Part shown: in pieces, positions 1 to 5,398 of the stretch | Layout of the letters: every line of letters begins with the position of its first letter | How positions within the stretch are numbered: the first letter of the stretch is position 1 | Assembly: GCA_024206355.1 (NCBI GenBank) | Contig: JAAGZM010000686.1 | Location: 1-5,398, forward strand | DNA: 5,398 bases | DNA from: Gammaproteobacteria bacterium | GTDB taxonomy: Bacteria > Pseudomonadota > Gammaproteobacteria > Enterobacterales > GCA-2746155 | Direction of reading: 5' to 3' | Notes under the pieces: model-generated | What the model saw: only the letters and a program-made list of their open reading frames with translations | Database searches by the model: none | What the model was told of the DNA's origin: nothing | Translations under genes and position numbers: made by a program

Positions 1-135
1 GCTGAGGAAGAAGCTGAGGAAGAAGCTGAGGAAGAAGCTGAGGAAGAAGCTGAGGAAGAAGCTGAGGAAGAAGCTGAGGAAGAAGCTGAGGAAGAAGCTG
101 AGGAAGAAGCTGAGGAAGAAGCTGAGGAAGAAGCT
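1..135 (+). repeat. Perfect 12-bp coding tandem repeat (AEEE units)
   Basis: The unit GCTGAGGAAGAA occurs eleven times without a single mismatch (1-132), followed by the GCT of a broken twelfth unit before the sequence changes to GCG CTT GAT. The unit length is a multiple of three, so gain or loss of copies keeps the downstream frame. Each unit encodes Ala-Glu-Glu-Glu. The array runs into the window edge, so its full copy number is unknown. Identity at the synonymous positions (always GAG-GAA-GAA) points to recent slippage-type expansion rather than protein-level selection alone. Confidence 0.97.
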
Positions 136-963
136 GCGCTTGATCAAAATTATGATGATCCTGATTTAATTCAAGCAACGAGTGTCGTTGTACTTAATAC
201 AATTCTACAGCAAGAAGAACCACCAACAGTTGTCTTAGATAGTCAGTCTGAGTTGCCAACCAGTGATTTAGAGATTAAAGAACATGCTGATTTGGAAGAG
301 TATGTCCAAATAGATATGGTTGTTGAGTCAACGGTAGAACCTTCTGCTGAGCTTGAACTTTCTAGTGATGCTGTTATGGAAATCAAAGATGATTCTGATC
401 TGTTCGTTGAGTCACTTGAAAACCTACAACTTGCTGAAACAGATCCTGACGCTAGAGATAGTGTCGTAGATAATTTTACAAAACATGAGAAGAAACCTTC
501 TAAAACTTTACAAAAACTACTTCTGACTTTAGGTGGATTGGTATCTGTTATCGTTATTGTCAGCGCTATCTTTTGGATGAAAAGATTAGAGTTAGCGAAA
601 GATGAACGTTGGCGTCCGACTATTGATGAAGTTTGTCATTATATTGACTGTGGAATTCCTGTTCGACGAGACATTAGCCGAATTGATTTGCAAAATAAAG
701 ATGTTCGTTATGGTGATGATAGTATAACGGCCAACTTGATATTGATGAATACAGCAACGTTTGAACAAGGCTATCCTCGTGTAGAAATGACCTTGTATGA
801 TCTTGACGGCAATGAACTTGCAACTCATTTGATATTGCCTGCAGAATATCTTCGTACAGATCTTGTGGGTAGTTTAATGCCGAAAAATGTTCCTGTTCAT
901 ATCGAGTTTAACTTAACTGCAAATGCCAAAATTGTTGTCGGATACGAATTTAAATTTTTGTAA
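1..963 (+). CDS. DUF3426 family membrane protein, 5'-partial
   Basis: The reading frame is open from the first base to the TAA at 961-963, giving 320 visible residues. The true start lies upstream, and the TTG at 253 is only an internal codon. Order of parts: residues 1-44 are eleven AEEE repeats; about 45-165 is an acidic, low-complexity linker; about 173-192 is one hydrophobic membrane segment (LLLTLGGLVSVIVIVSAIFW) preceded by a basic stretch (HEKKPSKTLQK); about 204-320 matches DUF3426, with W204, C212 and C217 near its start, the NTATFEQGYP block at 250-259, LYDLDGN after it, and a closing VVGYEFKFL. Family members usually carry an N-terminal MJ0042-type zinc ribbon, which would lie outside the window. 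Family layout suggests a cytoplasmic N-terminus and a periplasmic DUF3426 domain. Its location just before dusB-fis is typical of this family. Its molecular function is unknown. The family call is firm; topology is inferred. Confidence 0.88.
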   Translation, partial: AEEEAEEEAEEEAEEEAEEEAEEEAEEEAEEEAEEEAEEEAEEEAALDQNYDDPDLIQATSVVVLNTILQQEEPPTVVLDSQSELPTSDLEIKEHADLEEYVQIDMVVESTVEPSAELELSSDAVMEIKDDSDLFVESLENLQLAETDPDARDSVVDNFTKHEKKPSKTLQKLLLTLGGLVSVIVIVSAIFWMKRLELAKDERWRPTIDEVCHYIDCGIPVRRDISRIDLQNKDVRYGDDSITANLILMNTATFEQGYPRVEMTLYDLDGNELATHLILPAEYLRTDLVGSLMPKNVPVHIEFNLTANAKIVVGYEFKFL

Positions 964-1004
964 AACTAGTGATTACCCCCCTTTCTTCTAAATGTAGTAA
1001 GTTT

Positions 1005-1019
1005 GTCTAAAAAATATTC
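1005..1019. promoter_or_regulatory. Candidate Fis binding site upstream of dusB-fis promoter
   Basis: GTCTAAAAAATATTC fits the degenerate 15-bp Fis consensus GNNYAWWWWWTRNNC at every defined position: G1, T4, A5, an A-tract at 6-10, T11, A12 and C15. Its centre (1012) would lie near -64 relative to a start site at about 1076. Fis autoregulates its operon in E. coli, and upstream Fis sites near -71 activate rrn P1 promoters, so either role is possible. The match is seen in the sequence; binding is inferred. A-rich spacers produce chance matches, which limits confidence. Confidence 0.5.
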
Positions 1020-1040
1020 AAAAAATTTAACCTAACAGCT

Positions 1041-1076
1041 TTTACTCAAGCAGTTAAAAAGGTATCATGCGCGCTC
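1041..1076 (+). promoter_or_regulatory. Candidate sigma70 promoter for dusB-fis(-purHD)
   Basis: A -35-like TTTACT (1041-1046, 4 of 6 to TTGACA) is separated by 16 bp from TATCAT (1063-1068, 5 of 6 to TATAAT). The next bases, GCGCGC (1069-1074), form a strongly G+C-rich discriminator in an otherwise AT-rich gap, and transcription would start near 1075-1076. Such discriminators mark promoters inhibited by ppGpp/DksA, including rrn P1 and the E. coli fis promoter. An A/T-rich stretch at 1009-1030, upstream of the -35, could serve as an UP element. The leader to the dusB ATG would be about 47 nt. The elements are visible; activity and stringent control are inferred. Confidence 0.55.
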
Positions 1077-1085
1077 TTTGTAATT

Positions 1086-1100
1086 GTTCATTTTTTCATC
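1086..1100. promoter_or_regulatory. Second candidate Fis site, downstream of predicted start site
   Basis: GTTCATTTTTTCATC matches the Fis consensus GNNYAWWWWWTRNNC except at position 12, where C replaces R. Its centre (1093) is about +18 from the predicted start at 1076. In E. coli the main autorepression sites at fis flank and overlap the promoter (about -42 and +26), so a downstream site here fits the same logic. It lies in the dusB leader, before the ATG at 1123. Confidence 0.4.
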
Positions 1101-1122
1101 AACAACGAAATAACTAAACCGT

Positions 1123-2103
1123 ATGAAAATAGGTCCCTATCAGTTTGAAAACAATCTAGTCCTTGCACCCATGGCAGGTGTAACAGATAGACCCTTTCGT
1201 CAACTATGTAAGGATATGGGCGCTGCCATAGCCGTAAGTGAAATGGTTTCTGCAAATCCTCTTTTAAGAAATACTCGTAAAAGTATTTTACGCCTAGATC
1301 ATAGGGGCGAGATAGGTTTACGTTGGGTACAAATTGCAGGTTCCGAAGCTTCAGTTCTAGCAGAAGCTGCAAAATACAATGTTGAAAAAGGCGCTGATAT
1401 TATTGACATTAATATGGGGTGCCCAGCAAAAAAAGTTTGTCGTAAAGCAGCAGGATCGGCATTACTAGCAGATGAAGGTTTAGTTGAAGATATCTGTACG
1501 CAGGTGGTTGAAACAGCCAGTGTCCCTGTGACTCTTAAGATAAGAACAGGTACAGATCATTCAAATAAGAATGCTGTAAATATAGCATCCATTGCAGAAA
1601 AAGTTGGTATTAGTGCATTAACAATACACGGAAGAACCCGTGCTGATAAATTTCAGGGTGAAGCGGAATATAAGACTATCCGAGCAGTTAGAGAGAAGAC
1701 TGATATCACACTAATAGCAAACGGTGATATTGATTCTCCAGATAAGGCTCTCTACGTTTCTGAACAAACTGGTGCAGATGCACTGATGATTGGAAGGGCA
1801 GCACAAGGTCGTCCTTGGATCTTCAAAGAGATTGCTCACTTTCTATCAACTGGCAACTATTATCGTTCCACAGAATTGTCTGAGATTGCAGAAATTATGC
1901 TAAATCATATTAAGCAACTGCATGGCTTCTACGGTGAATATCAAGGGGTGAGAATTGCGAGAAAACATGTTGGCTGGTATTTAAATGGTTATTCTTCAGC
2001 TCAAACATTCAAACGATATTTTAATCAAATCAGTGGTCCAAAAGAGCAGCTTGTTGCAATTACCGCCTGGTTTGAAAAACAACAACTAACAAGTGTTAGC
2101 TAG
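1123..2103 (+). CDS. dusB: tRNA-dihydrouridine synthase B
   Basis: This FMN- and NADPH-dependent enzyme reduces specific uridines of tRNA (U17 in E. coli) to dihydrouridine in the cytoplasm. The 326 residues match the family's usual length (about 320). Visible motifs, in a TIM-barrel order: APMAGVTDRPFR (15-26, flavin-binding start), VQIAGS (69-74), DINMGCPAKKV (95-105) with the catalytic Cys at C100, TLKIRTG (137-143, K139), IHGRTR (168-173), IANGDI (198-203) and GRAAQGRPW (224-232, phosphate grip). A helical C-terminal domain follows, including RIARKHVGWYL (277-287). The ATG start gives the MKIGPYQFEN opening usual for DusB. No Shine-Dalgarno-like sequence precedes it (AACTAAACCGT), so initiation is probably weak, as known for dusB in enterics. 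It lies 54 bp before fis, the classical dusB-fis operon. Confidence 0.97.
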   Translation: MKIGPYQFENNLVLAPMAGVTDRPFRQLCKDMGAAIAVSEMVSANPLLRNTRKSILRLDHRGEIGLRWVQIAGSEASVLAEAAKYNVEKGADIIDINMGCPAKKVCRKAAGSALLADEGLVEDICTQVVETASVPVTLKIRTGTDHSNKNAVNIASIAEKVGISALTIHGRTRADKFQGEAEYKTIRAVREKTDITLIANGDIDSPDKALYVSEQTGADALMIGRAAQGRPWIFKEIAHFLSTGNYYRSTELSEIAEIMLNHIKQLHGFYGEYQGVRIARKHVGWYLNGYSSAQTFKRYFNQISGPKEQLVAITAWFEKQQLTSVS

Positions 2104-2114
2104 GCTAGTACTTG

Positions 2115-2139
2115 TTTAAAATAAATAATTATAAACATA
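2115..2139 (+). promoter_or_regulatory. AU-rich stretch upstream of fis start (possible translation enhancer)
   Basis: Within the 54-bp dusB-fis gap, 25 nt from 2115 contain only A and T apart from one C. They lie about 19-43 nt before the fis ATG. Robust translation of E. coli fis is reported to need a remote upstream AU element, and this stretch has comparable composition and placement. The whole neighbourhood is AT-rich, so this is suggestive only. Confidence 0.35.
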
Positions 2140-2146
2140 ACATTCT

Positions 2147-2150
2147 TGGA
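2147..2150 (+). promoter_or_regulatory. fis ribosome binding site, decides the ATG start
   Basis: TGGA sits 7 nt before the ATG at 2158. An in-frame TTG at 2146 overlaps this site and would add four residues (MENK). The ATG gives exactly 98 residues, the length of E. coli Fis, so the ATG is preferred. Confidence 0.65.
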
Positions 2151-2157
2151 AAATAAA

Positions 2158-2454
2158 ATGACAATTTTGGAAGGTAATACAGATATTATGGAAACAAGTG
2201 AACAGAGTTATCAAATTAAAAATGACAAACAAACTTTAAGAGAAAGTGTAGAAATGGCAATGAGTGATTATTTTGATCGGCTTGATGGACAGGAAGCCAT
2301 AGACTTGTATGAATTGGTTATTAGTGAAGTTGAAGCACCTCTAATGGAAGCGGTAATGGCTCACACTCGTGGCAATCAAACTAAGGCTTCAATTGCCTTA
2401 GGTTTAAACCGTGGTACTTTAAGAAAGAAATTGAAAAAGTACAAGATGCTTTAA
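2158..2454 (+). CDS. fis: DNA-binding nucleoid protein Fis
   Basis: Fis is a small homodimeric nucleoid protein that bends DNA, activates rRNA and other growth promoters, and represses its own operon. This copy has 98 residues and aligns without gaps to E. coli Fis (recalled sequence). The C-terminal helix-turn-helix is almost unchanged: TRGNQT (70-75) and NRGTLRKKLKKY (84-95), keeping the DNA-contact positions N84, R85, T87, R89, K90, K93 and K94, and also R71, G72, N73 and Q74, of which R71, G72 and Q74 form the RNA polymerase alpha-CTD contact patch. The core NGQ..NDLYELV region is present as DGQEAIDLYELV (43-54). The first 26 residues, which form the mobile beta-hairpin arm in E. coli, are unlike the enteric sequence. 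The gene lies 54 bp after dusB and 27 bp before purH, with no terminator seen on either side. Confidence 0.97.
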   Translation: MTILEGNTDIMETSEQSYQIKNDKQTLRESVEMAMSDYFDRLDGQEAIDLYELVISEVEAPLMEAVMAHTRGNQTKASIALGLNRGTLRKKLKKYKML

Positions 2455-2468
2455 ATTTTAATATAAAA

Positions 2469-2474
2469 AGTGGA
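2469..2474 (+). promoter_or_regulatory. purH ribosome binding site, decides the ATG start
   Basis: AGTGGA lies 7 nt before the ATG at 2482. The in-frame GTG at 2470 is inside this site and would add only MEIT, which PurH proteins do not have. The same TGGA core and 7-nt spacing is used for fis. Confidence 0.65.
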
Positions 2475-2481
2475 AATTACT

Positions 2482-4062
2482 ATGTCTGATTTACGCCCTA
2501 TTCGCCGCGCTTTAATCAGTGTTTCTGATAAGTCTGGTGTTGTAGAATTTGCTAGAAAGCTAGTATCAATGGATATTGAAATACTGTCTACAGGTGGTAC
2601 TGCAAAATTACTTACTGAGCAATCGATTCCTGTAAAAGAGGTTTCTAGCCACACCGGTTTTCCTGAAATGATGGATGGCCGCATAAAAACGTTACATCCT
2701 CGTATTCATGGTGGACTGTTAGGTCGAAGAGGAACAGATGACGCTGTAATGTCTGAGCATAGTATTGCTGCAATTGATTTATTGGTGGTGAATTTATATC
2801 CCTTTGAACAGGCGATAGCGCGAGATGATTGTGATTTACCGATGGCGATTGAAAATATTGATATTGGTGGTCCAACAATGTTGCGTGCAGCTGCTAAAAA
2901 TCATCAAGATGTAACGGTTGTTGTTGATGCAGTTGATTACGATCGCGTAATGGAAGCGCTTACTAATGACGGTGGGACAAACCTTGCATTAAGGTTTGAG
3001 TTAGCCACAAAAACGTTCTCGCATACTGCTCGATATGACGGACTTATAGCGAACTATCTAGGTACCAAACTTGAGCAGATAAAACCTGAATTTGAGGACA
3101 CTTCATTTCCTAATACATTCAGTGCTCAGTTTAATAAGGTTCAAGAAATGCGCTATGGTGAAAATCCTCATCAGAATGCAGCTTTTTATGTTGAATCCAA
3201 TCCTGCAGAGGCTTCAATATCAACATCGACTCAATTACAAGGCAAAGCACTGTCTTTCAATAATATCGCCGATACAGATGCAGCACTAGAATGTGTAAAG
3301 AGTTTCCAACAGCCTGCCTGTGTCATTGTAAAGCATGCAAACCCATGTGGAGTAGCTGTTGCTGATAATATTCAACTTGCTTACGAACGTGCTTTTCAAA
3401 CCGATCCAACGTCAGCATTTGGTGGCATTATTGCATTTAATCAACCACTTGATGGCAAGACAGCAAAGATGATTGTTGATCGGCAATTTGTTGAAGTCAT
3501 CATTGCTCCAGAAGTATCAAAAGAAGCCATTGCCGTTATTGCGACTAAACCTAATTTGAGGCTTTTATGTTCGGGTAAGTGGCAATCTCAATTACCGGCT
3601 TTTGAATATAAGCGAGTAACTGGTGGCTTATTAATTCAAGATCGTGACTTAGGTGCTATTGCAGCAAATGATTTGAAGATTGTAACTAAAGTACAGCCAA
3701 CTCAAGATCAACTTGATGATTTGTTATTTTGTTGGAAAGTCGCAAAGTATGTCAAATCTAATGCCATTGTCTATGCACGTGATGGCCAAACCATTGGTGT
3801 TGGTGCAGGTCAAATGAGCCGCGTGTATTCTGCAAAAATAGCGGGCATTAAAGCGGCAGATGAAAATCTACAGGTTGCAGGATCTATTATGGCATCAGAT
3901 GCATTTTTCCCCTTTAGAGATGGAATTGATGCAGCTGCAGCAGCAGGAATAACAGCAGTGATACAACCGGGTGGTTCAATGCGTGATGACGAAGTTATTG
4001 CCGCTGCGGACGAACATGGTATGGCAATGGTGTTTACAGGTATGCGTCACTTTAGACATTAA
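2482..4062 (+). CDS. purH: Bifunctional AICAR transformylase / IMP cyclohydrolase
   Basis: PurH catalyses the last two steps of de novo IMP synthesis: 10-formyl-THF-dependent formylation of AICAR to FAICAR, then ring closure to IMP. From the ATG at 2482 it has 526 residues (E. coli PurH 529), so it is full length. The N-terminal MGS-like cyclohydrolase domain (about 1-200) shows ALISVSDKSG, STGGT (36-40), TGFPEMMDGR, KTLHP (69-73), NLYPF (104-108) and ENIDIGGPTMLRAA. The C-terminal transformylase domain (about 215-526) shows RYGENPHQ (224-231), SFNNIAD (258-264), KHANPCG (284-290) with the catalytic Lys-His pair K284/H285, AFGGIIAFN, SNAIVYARDGQTIGVGAGQ, SDAFFPFRDG (472-481), QPGGS (495-499) and the usual FTGMRHFRH ending. 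No motif is missing. It sits between fis and purD, probably in the same transcript. Confidence 0.98.
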   Translation: MSDLRPIRRALISVSDKSGVVEFARKLVSMDIEILSTGGTAKLLTEQSIPVKEVSSHTGFPEMMDGRIKTLHPRIHGGLLGRRGTDDAVMSEHSIAAIDLLVVNLYPFEQAIARDDCDLPMAIENIDIGGPTMLRAAAKNHQDVTVVVDAVDYDRVMEALTNDGGTNLALRFELATKTFSHTARYDGLIANYLGTKLEQIKPEFEDTSFPNTFSAQFNKVQEMRYGENPHQNAAFYVESNPAEASISTSTQLQGKALSFNNIADTDAALECVKSFQQPACVIVKHANPCGVAVADNIQLAYERAFQTDPTSAFGGIIAFNQPLDGKTAKMIVDRQFVEVIIAPEVSKEAIAVIATKPNLRLLCSGKWQSQLPAFEYKRVTGGLLIQDRDLGAIAANDLKIVTKVQPTQDQLDDLLFCWKVAKYVKSNAIVYARDGQTIGVGAGQMSRVYSAKIAGIKAADENLQVAGSIMASDAFFPFRDGIDAAAAAGITAVIQPGGSMRDDEVIAAADEHGMAMVFTGMRHFRH

Positions 4063-4067
4063 GAATT

Positions 4068-4073
4068 CAGGAG
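4068..4073 (+). promoter_or_regulatory. purD ribosome binding site
   Basis: CAGGAG lies 6 nt before the purD ATG. It is the strongest Shine-Dalgarno of the four downstream genes: dusB has none, and fis and purH have TGGA. It fits the 17-bp purH-purD gap and a polycistronic message. Confidence 0.75.
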
Positions 4074-4079
4074 TAAAAT

Positions 4080-5369
4080 ATGCAAGTACTGGTTATTGGA
4101 AGCGGTGGAAGAGAACATGCGTTAGCATGGAAAACTGCCCAATCAGAAAAAGTAAAGAAGGTATTTGTAGCACCTGGAAATGCAGGAACAGCACAAGAAG
4201 ATAAGATTGAAAACATAGCGATTGCTGCCGATGACTATGATGGATTACTTGTTTTTGCGATGGAAAATAGTATTGATTTAACCATAGTTGGACCTGAAGC
4301 ACCGTTAGTTGATGGTCTTGTGAATCAATTTAGTGAAGCTGGACTTGCTTGTTTTGGTCCCGATCAAGGCGCAGCTCAACTAGAAGGTTCAAAAGCATTT
4401 ACCAAAGACTTTCTGGCTAGAAATAATATCCCAACAGCTGCTTATGGTAACTTTACAGACATTGAAGCAGCAAAGGCATTTGTTATAGAGCAAGGTACTC
4501 CAATTGTTATAAAAGCCGATGGTTTAGCTGCTGGAAAAGGCGTTATTATTGCTGAAAATCAGGCGGAAGCTTTTGCTGCTATTGAAGATATGCTTGAGGG
4601 CAATCGTTTCGGCGATGCGGGTCATCGCGTTGTTGTTGAAGAGTTCCTGAAAGGAGAAGAAGCGAGCTTCATCGTCATGGTTGATGGAAAAAACATCTTA
4701 CCTCTAGCAACTTCCCAAGATCATAAGGCAAGGGATAATGGTGATTTAGGACCTAATACAGGTGGCATGGGCGCATACTCTCCGGCTCCAGTCGTCACTG
4801 ATGAAATTTTCCAAAGAGTAATGAAAGAAGTTATCGAGCCTACTGTTGATGGCATGGCGAAAGAAGGAAATTCCTACGTAGGATTTCTTTACGCAGGCCT
4901 GATGATTGAAGGTGGTGGATTAAAAGTACTTGAATATAACTGTCGTTTTGGTGATCCTGAAACCCAGCCAATCATGATGCGACTTAAGTCTAGCCTGGCT
5001 GAACTTTGCTTATTAGCAGTACAAGGTAGACTAGAAGGTGTTACTGCACAATGGGATGAGCGTGCAGCTGTTGGCGTTGTTCTCGCAGCTGGTGGCTACC
5101 CAGACTCATATGATAAAGGTGACAAAATCATTTTCCCAAAAGAACCTCTTGCTGAAGGTTTAAAAATATTTCATGCAGGAACTGGTCGTGATTCAGACAG
5201 AGATATAGTGACTAATGGCGGAAGAGTTTTGTGTGTAACTGCTCTTGGTGATAATGTAACAAAGGCACAAGCAGCAGCCTACAAGCTAGTTGAGCAAGTC
5301 AAATGGAACAATGTTTATTACAGGACTGATATCGCTTATCGCGCTATTAATAGAGAAGTACATCAATAA
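4080..5369 (+). CDS. purD: Phosphoribosylamine-glycine ligase (GAR synthetase)
   Basis: PurD joins phosphoribosylamine and glycine with ATP to give GAR, the second step of de novo purine synthesis, in the cytoplasm. The 429 residues equal the length of E. coli PurD. An N-terminal domain starts MQVLVIGSGGREHALAW (GSGGREHA at 7-14) and contains GPEAPLVDGL (71-80). The ATP-grasp domain follows: GSKAFTKDFL (103-112), IKADGLAAGKGVII (144-157, glycine-rich ATP loop), VEEFLKGEEASF (186-197), QDHKARDNGDLGPNTGGMGA (213-232), GFLYAGLMI (268-276) and EYNCRFGDPETQ (285-296, metal-binding acids). The C-terminal domain carries AAGGYPDSYDKGD (335-348) and the FHAGT block at 364-368. All hallmark motifs are intact. 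The gene follows purH by 17 bp. The 29 bp after its stop are too short to show a terminator or the next gene. Confidence 0.98.
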   Translation: MQVLVIGSGGREHALAWKTAQSEKVKKVFVAPGNAGTAQEDKIENIAIAADDYDGLLVFAMENSIDLTIVGPEAPLVDGLVNQFSEAGLACFGPDQGAAQLEGSKAFTKDFLARNNIPTAAYGNFTDIEAAKAFVIEQGTPIVIKADGLAAGKGVIIAENQAEAFAAIEDMLEGNRFGDAGHRVVVEEFLKGEEASFIVMVDGKNILPLATSQDHKARDNGDLGPNTGGMGAYSPAPVVTDEIFQRVMKEVIEPTVDGMAKEGNSYVGFLYAGLMIEGGGLKVLEYNCRFGDPETQPIMMRLKSSLAELCLLAVQGRLEGVTAQWDERAAVGVVLAAGGYPDSYDKGDKIIFPKEPLAEGLKIFHAGTGRDSDRDIVTNGGRVLCVTALGDNVTKAQAAAYKLVEQVKWNNVYYRTDIAYRAINREVHQ

Positions 5370-5398
5370 CTGAAATGATTTAGAATGAAGTATTCATA

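Larger units (their letters stand above)
964..1122 (+). other. Intergenic control region before dusB
   Basis: These 159 non-coding bases, AT-rich apart from a C6 run at 976-981 and the GCGCGC at 1069-1074, hold the candidate promoter and the two Fis-like sites listed separately. No intrinsic terminator for the upstream gene is visible: the only inverted repeat, CTTTT (1039-1043) against AAAAG (1057-1061), is short, AT-rich and not followed by a T-run. Some read-through from the DUF3426 gene into dusB is therefore possible. No tRNA-like or riboswitch-like fold was recognised by eye. Confidence 0.6.

Noticed and set aside
1..135. Array considered as a CRISPR or non-coding satellite
   Set aside because: Units are contiguous 12-mers with no spacers and lie in frame within a clear coding sequence.
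253..255. TTG as start of a 236-residue protein
   Set aside because: The frame is open without a stop back to base 1, and the preceding codons read as the same acidic linker. No ribosome site precedes the TTG, so it is an internal Leu codon.
1039..1061. Inverted repeat CTTTT/AAAAG as a terminator for the DUF3426 gene
   Set aside because: The stem has only five AT-rich pairs, no T-run follows, and it overlaps the candidate promoter.
1088..1372. Minus-strand reading frame of 94 codons
   Set aside because: It lies opposite the strongly supported dusB start and resembles no known protein, so it is a shadow of dusB coding bias. Other antisense frames at 592-828, 2451-2684, 2645-2878 and 4093-4302 are rejected for the same reason.
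2104..2157. Separate fis promoter (TTGTTT at 2112 and TATAAA at 2130)
   Set aside because: The spacing is only 12 bp, and such AT-rich sequence makes -10-like hexamers common.
2455..2481. PurR operator before purH
   Set aside because: No palindrome resembling the ACGCAAACGTTTGCGT consensus is present in this 27-bp gap or in the gap before dusB.
3971..4204. Alternative-frame reading frame spanning the purH-purD junction
   Set aside because: It overlaps the conserved end of PurH and start of PurD in another frame and shows no protein-family features. The one at 3092-3289 inside purH is likewise a shadow.
5370..5398. Terminator or new gene after purD
   Set aside because: Only 29 bases remain, with no hairpin plus T-run and no ribosome site with an extended frame.

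Overview
The window reads as an ordinary chromosomal housekeeping segment of a low-GC (roughly 40% by eye) gammaproteobacterium. The evidence is the gene order DUF3426 protein - dusB - fis - purH - purD, all on the + strand. Fis itself is essentially a gammaproteobacterial protein, and this order, usually preceded by prmA, is known from Pseudomonas-like and other non-enteric gammaproteobacteria. The genus cannot be fixed from this sequence. A free-living or symbiotic AT-rich lineage of the Thiotrichales/Methylophaga kind is only a guess.

Layout. Positions 1-963 hold the 3' part of a membrane-anchored DUF3426 protein. The window cuts it at the 5' side inside a perfect 12-bp tandem repeat that encodes Ala-Glu-Glu-Glu. 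Positions 964-1122 are a non-coding control region. It has a plausible sigma70 promoter with a GC-rich discriminator and two Fis-consensus-like sites, one on each side of the promoter. Positions 1123-2103 are dusB (tRNA-dihydrouridine synthase), 2158-2454 fis (nucleoid protein), 2482-4062 purH (bifunctional last two steps of IMP synthesis) and 4080-5369 purD (GAR synthetase). The gaps after dusB, fis and purH are 54, 27 and 17 bp. None contains a recognisable terminator, so the four genes could form one transcript.

How they fit together. dusB-fis is the classical growth-rate-controlled pair, in which Fis represses its own promoter. PurD (step 2) and PurH (steps 9-10) belong to de novo purine synthesis. 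If they are read from the same promoter, purine supply would be tied to the stringent and Fis-controlled growth signal. That link is inference.

No new system was found: no defence genes, mobile element, CRISPR array or RNA gene. The points most worth a second look are the perfect AEEE repeat expansion, the promoter architecture, and the divergent N-terminal arm of Fis.
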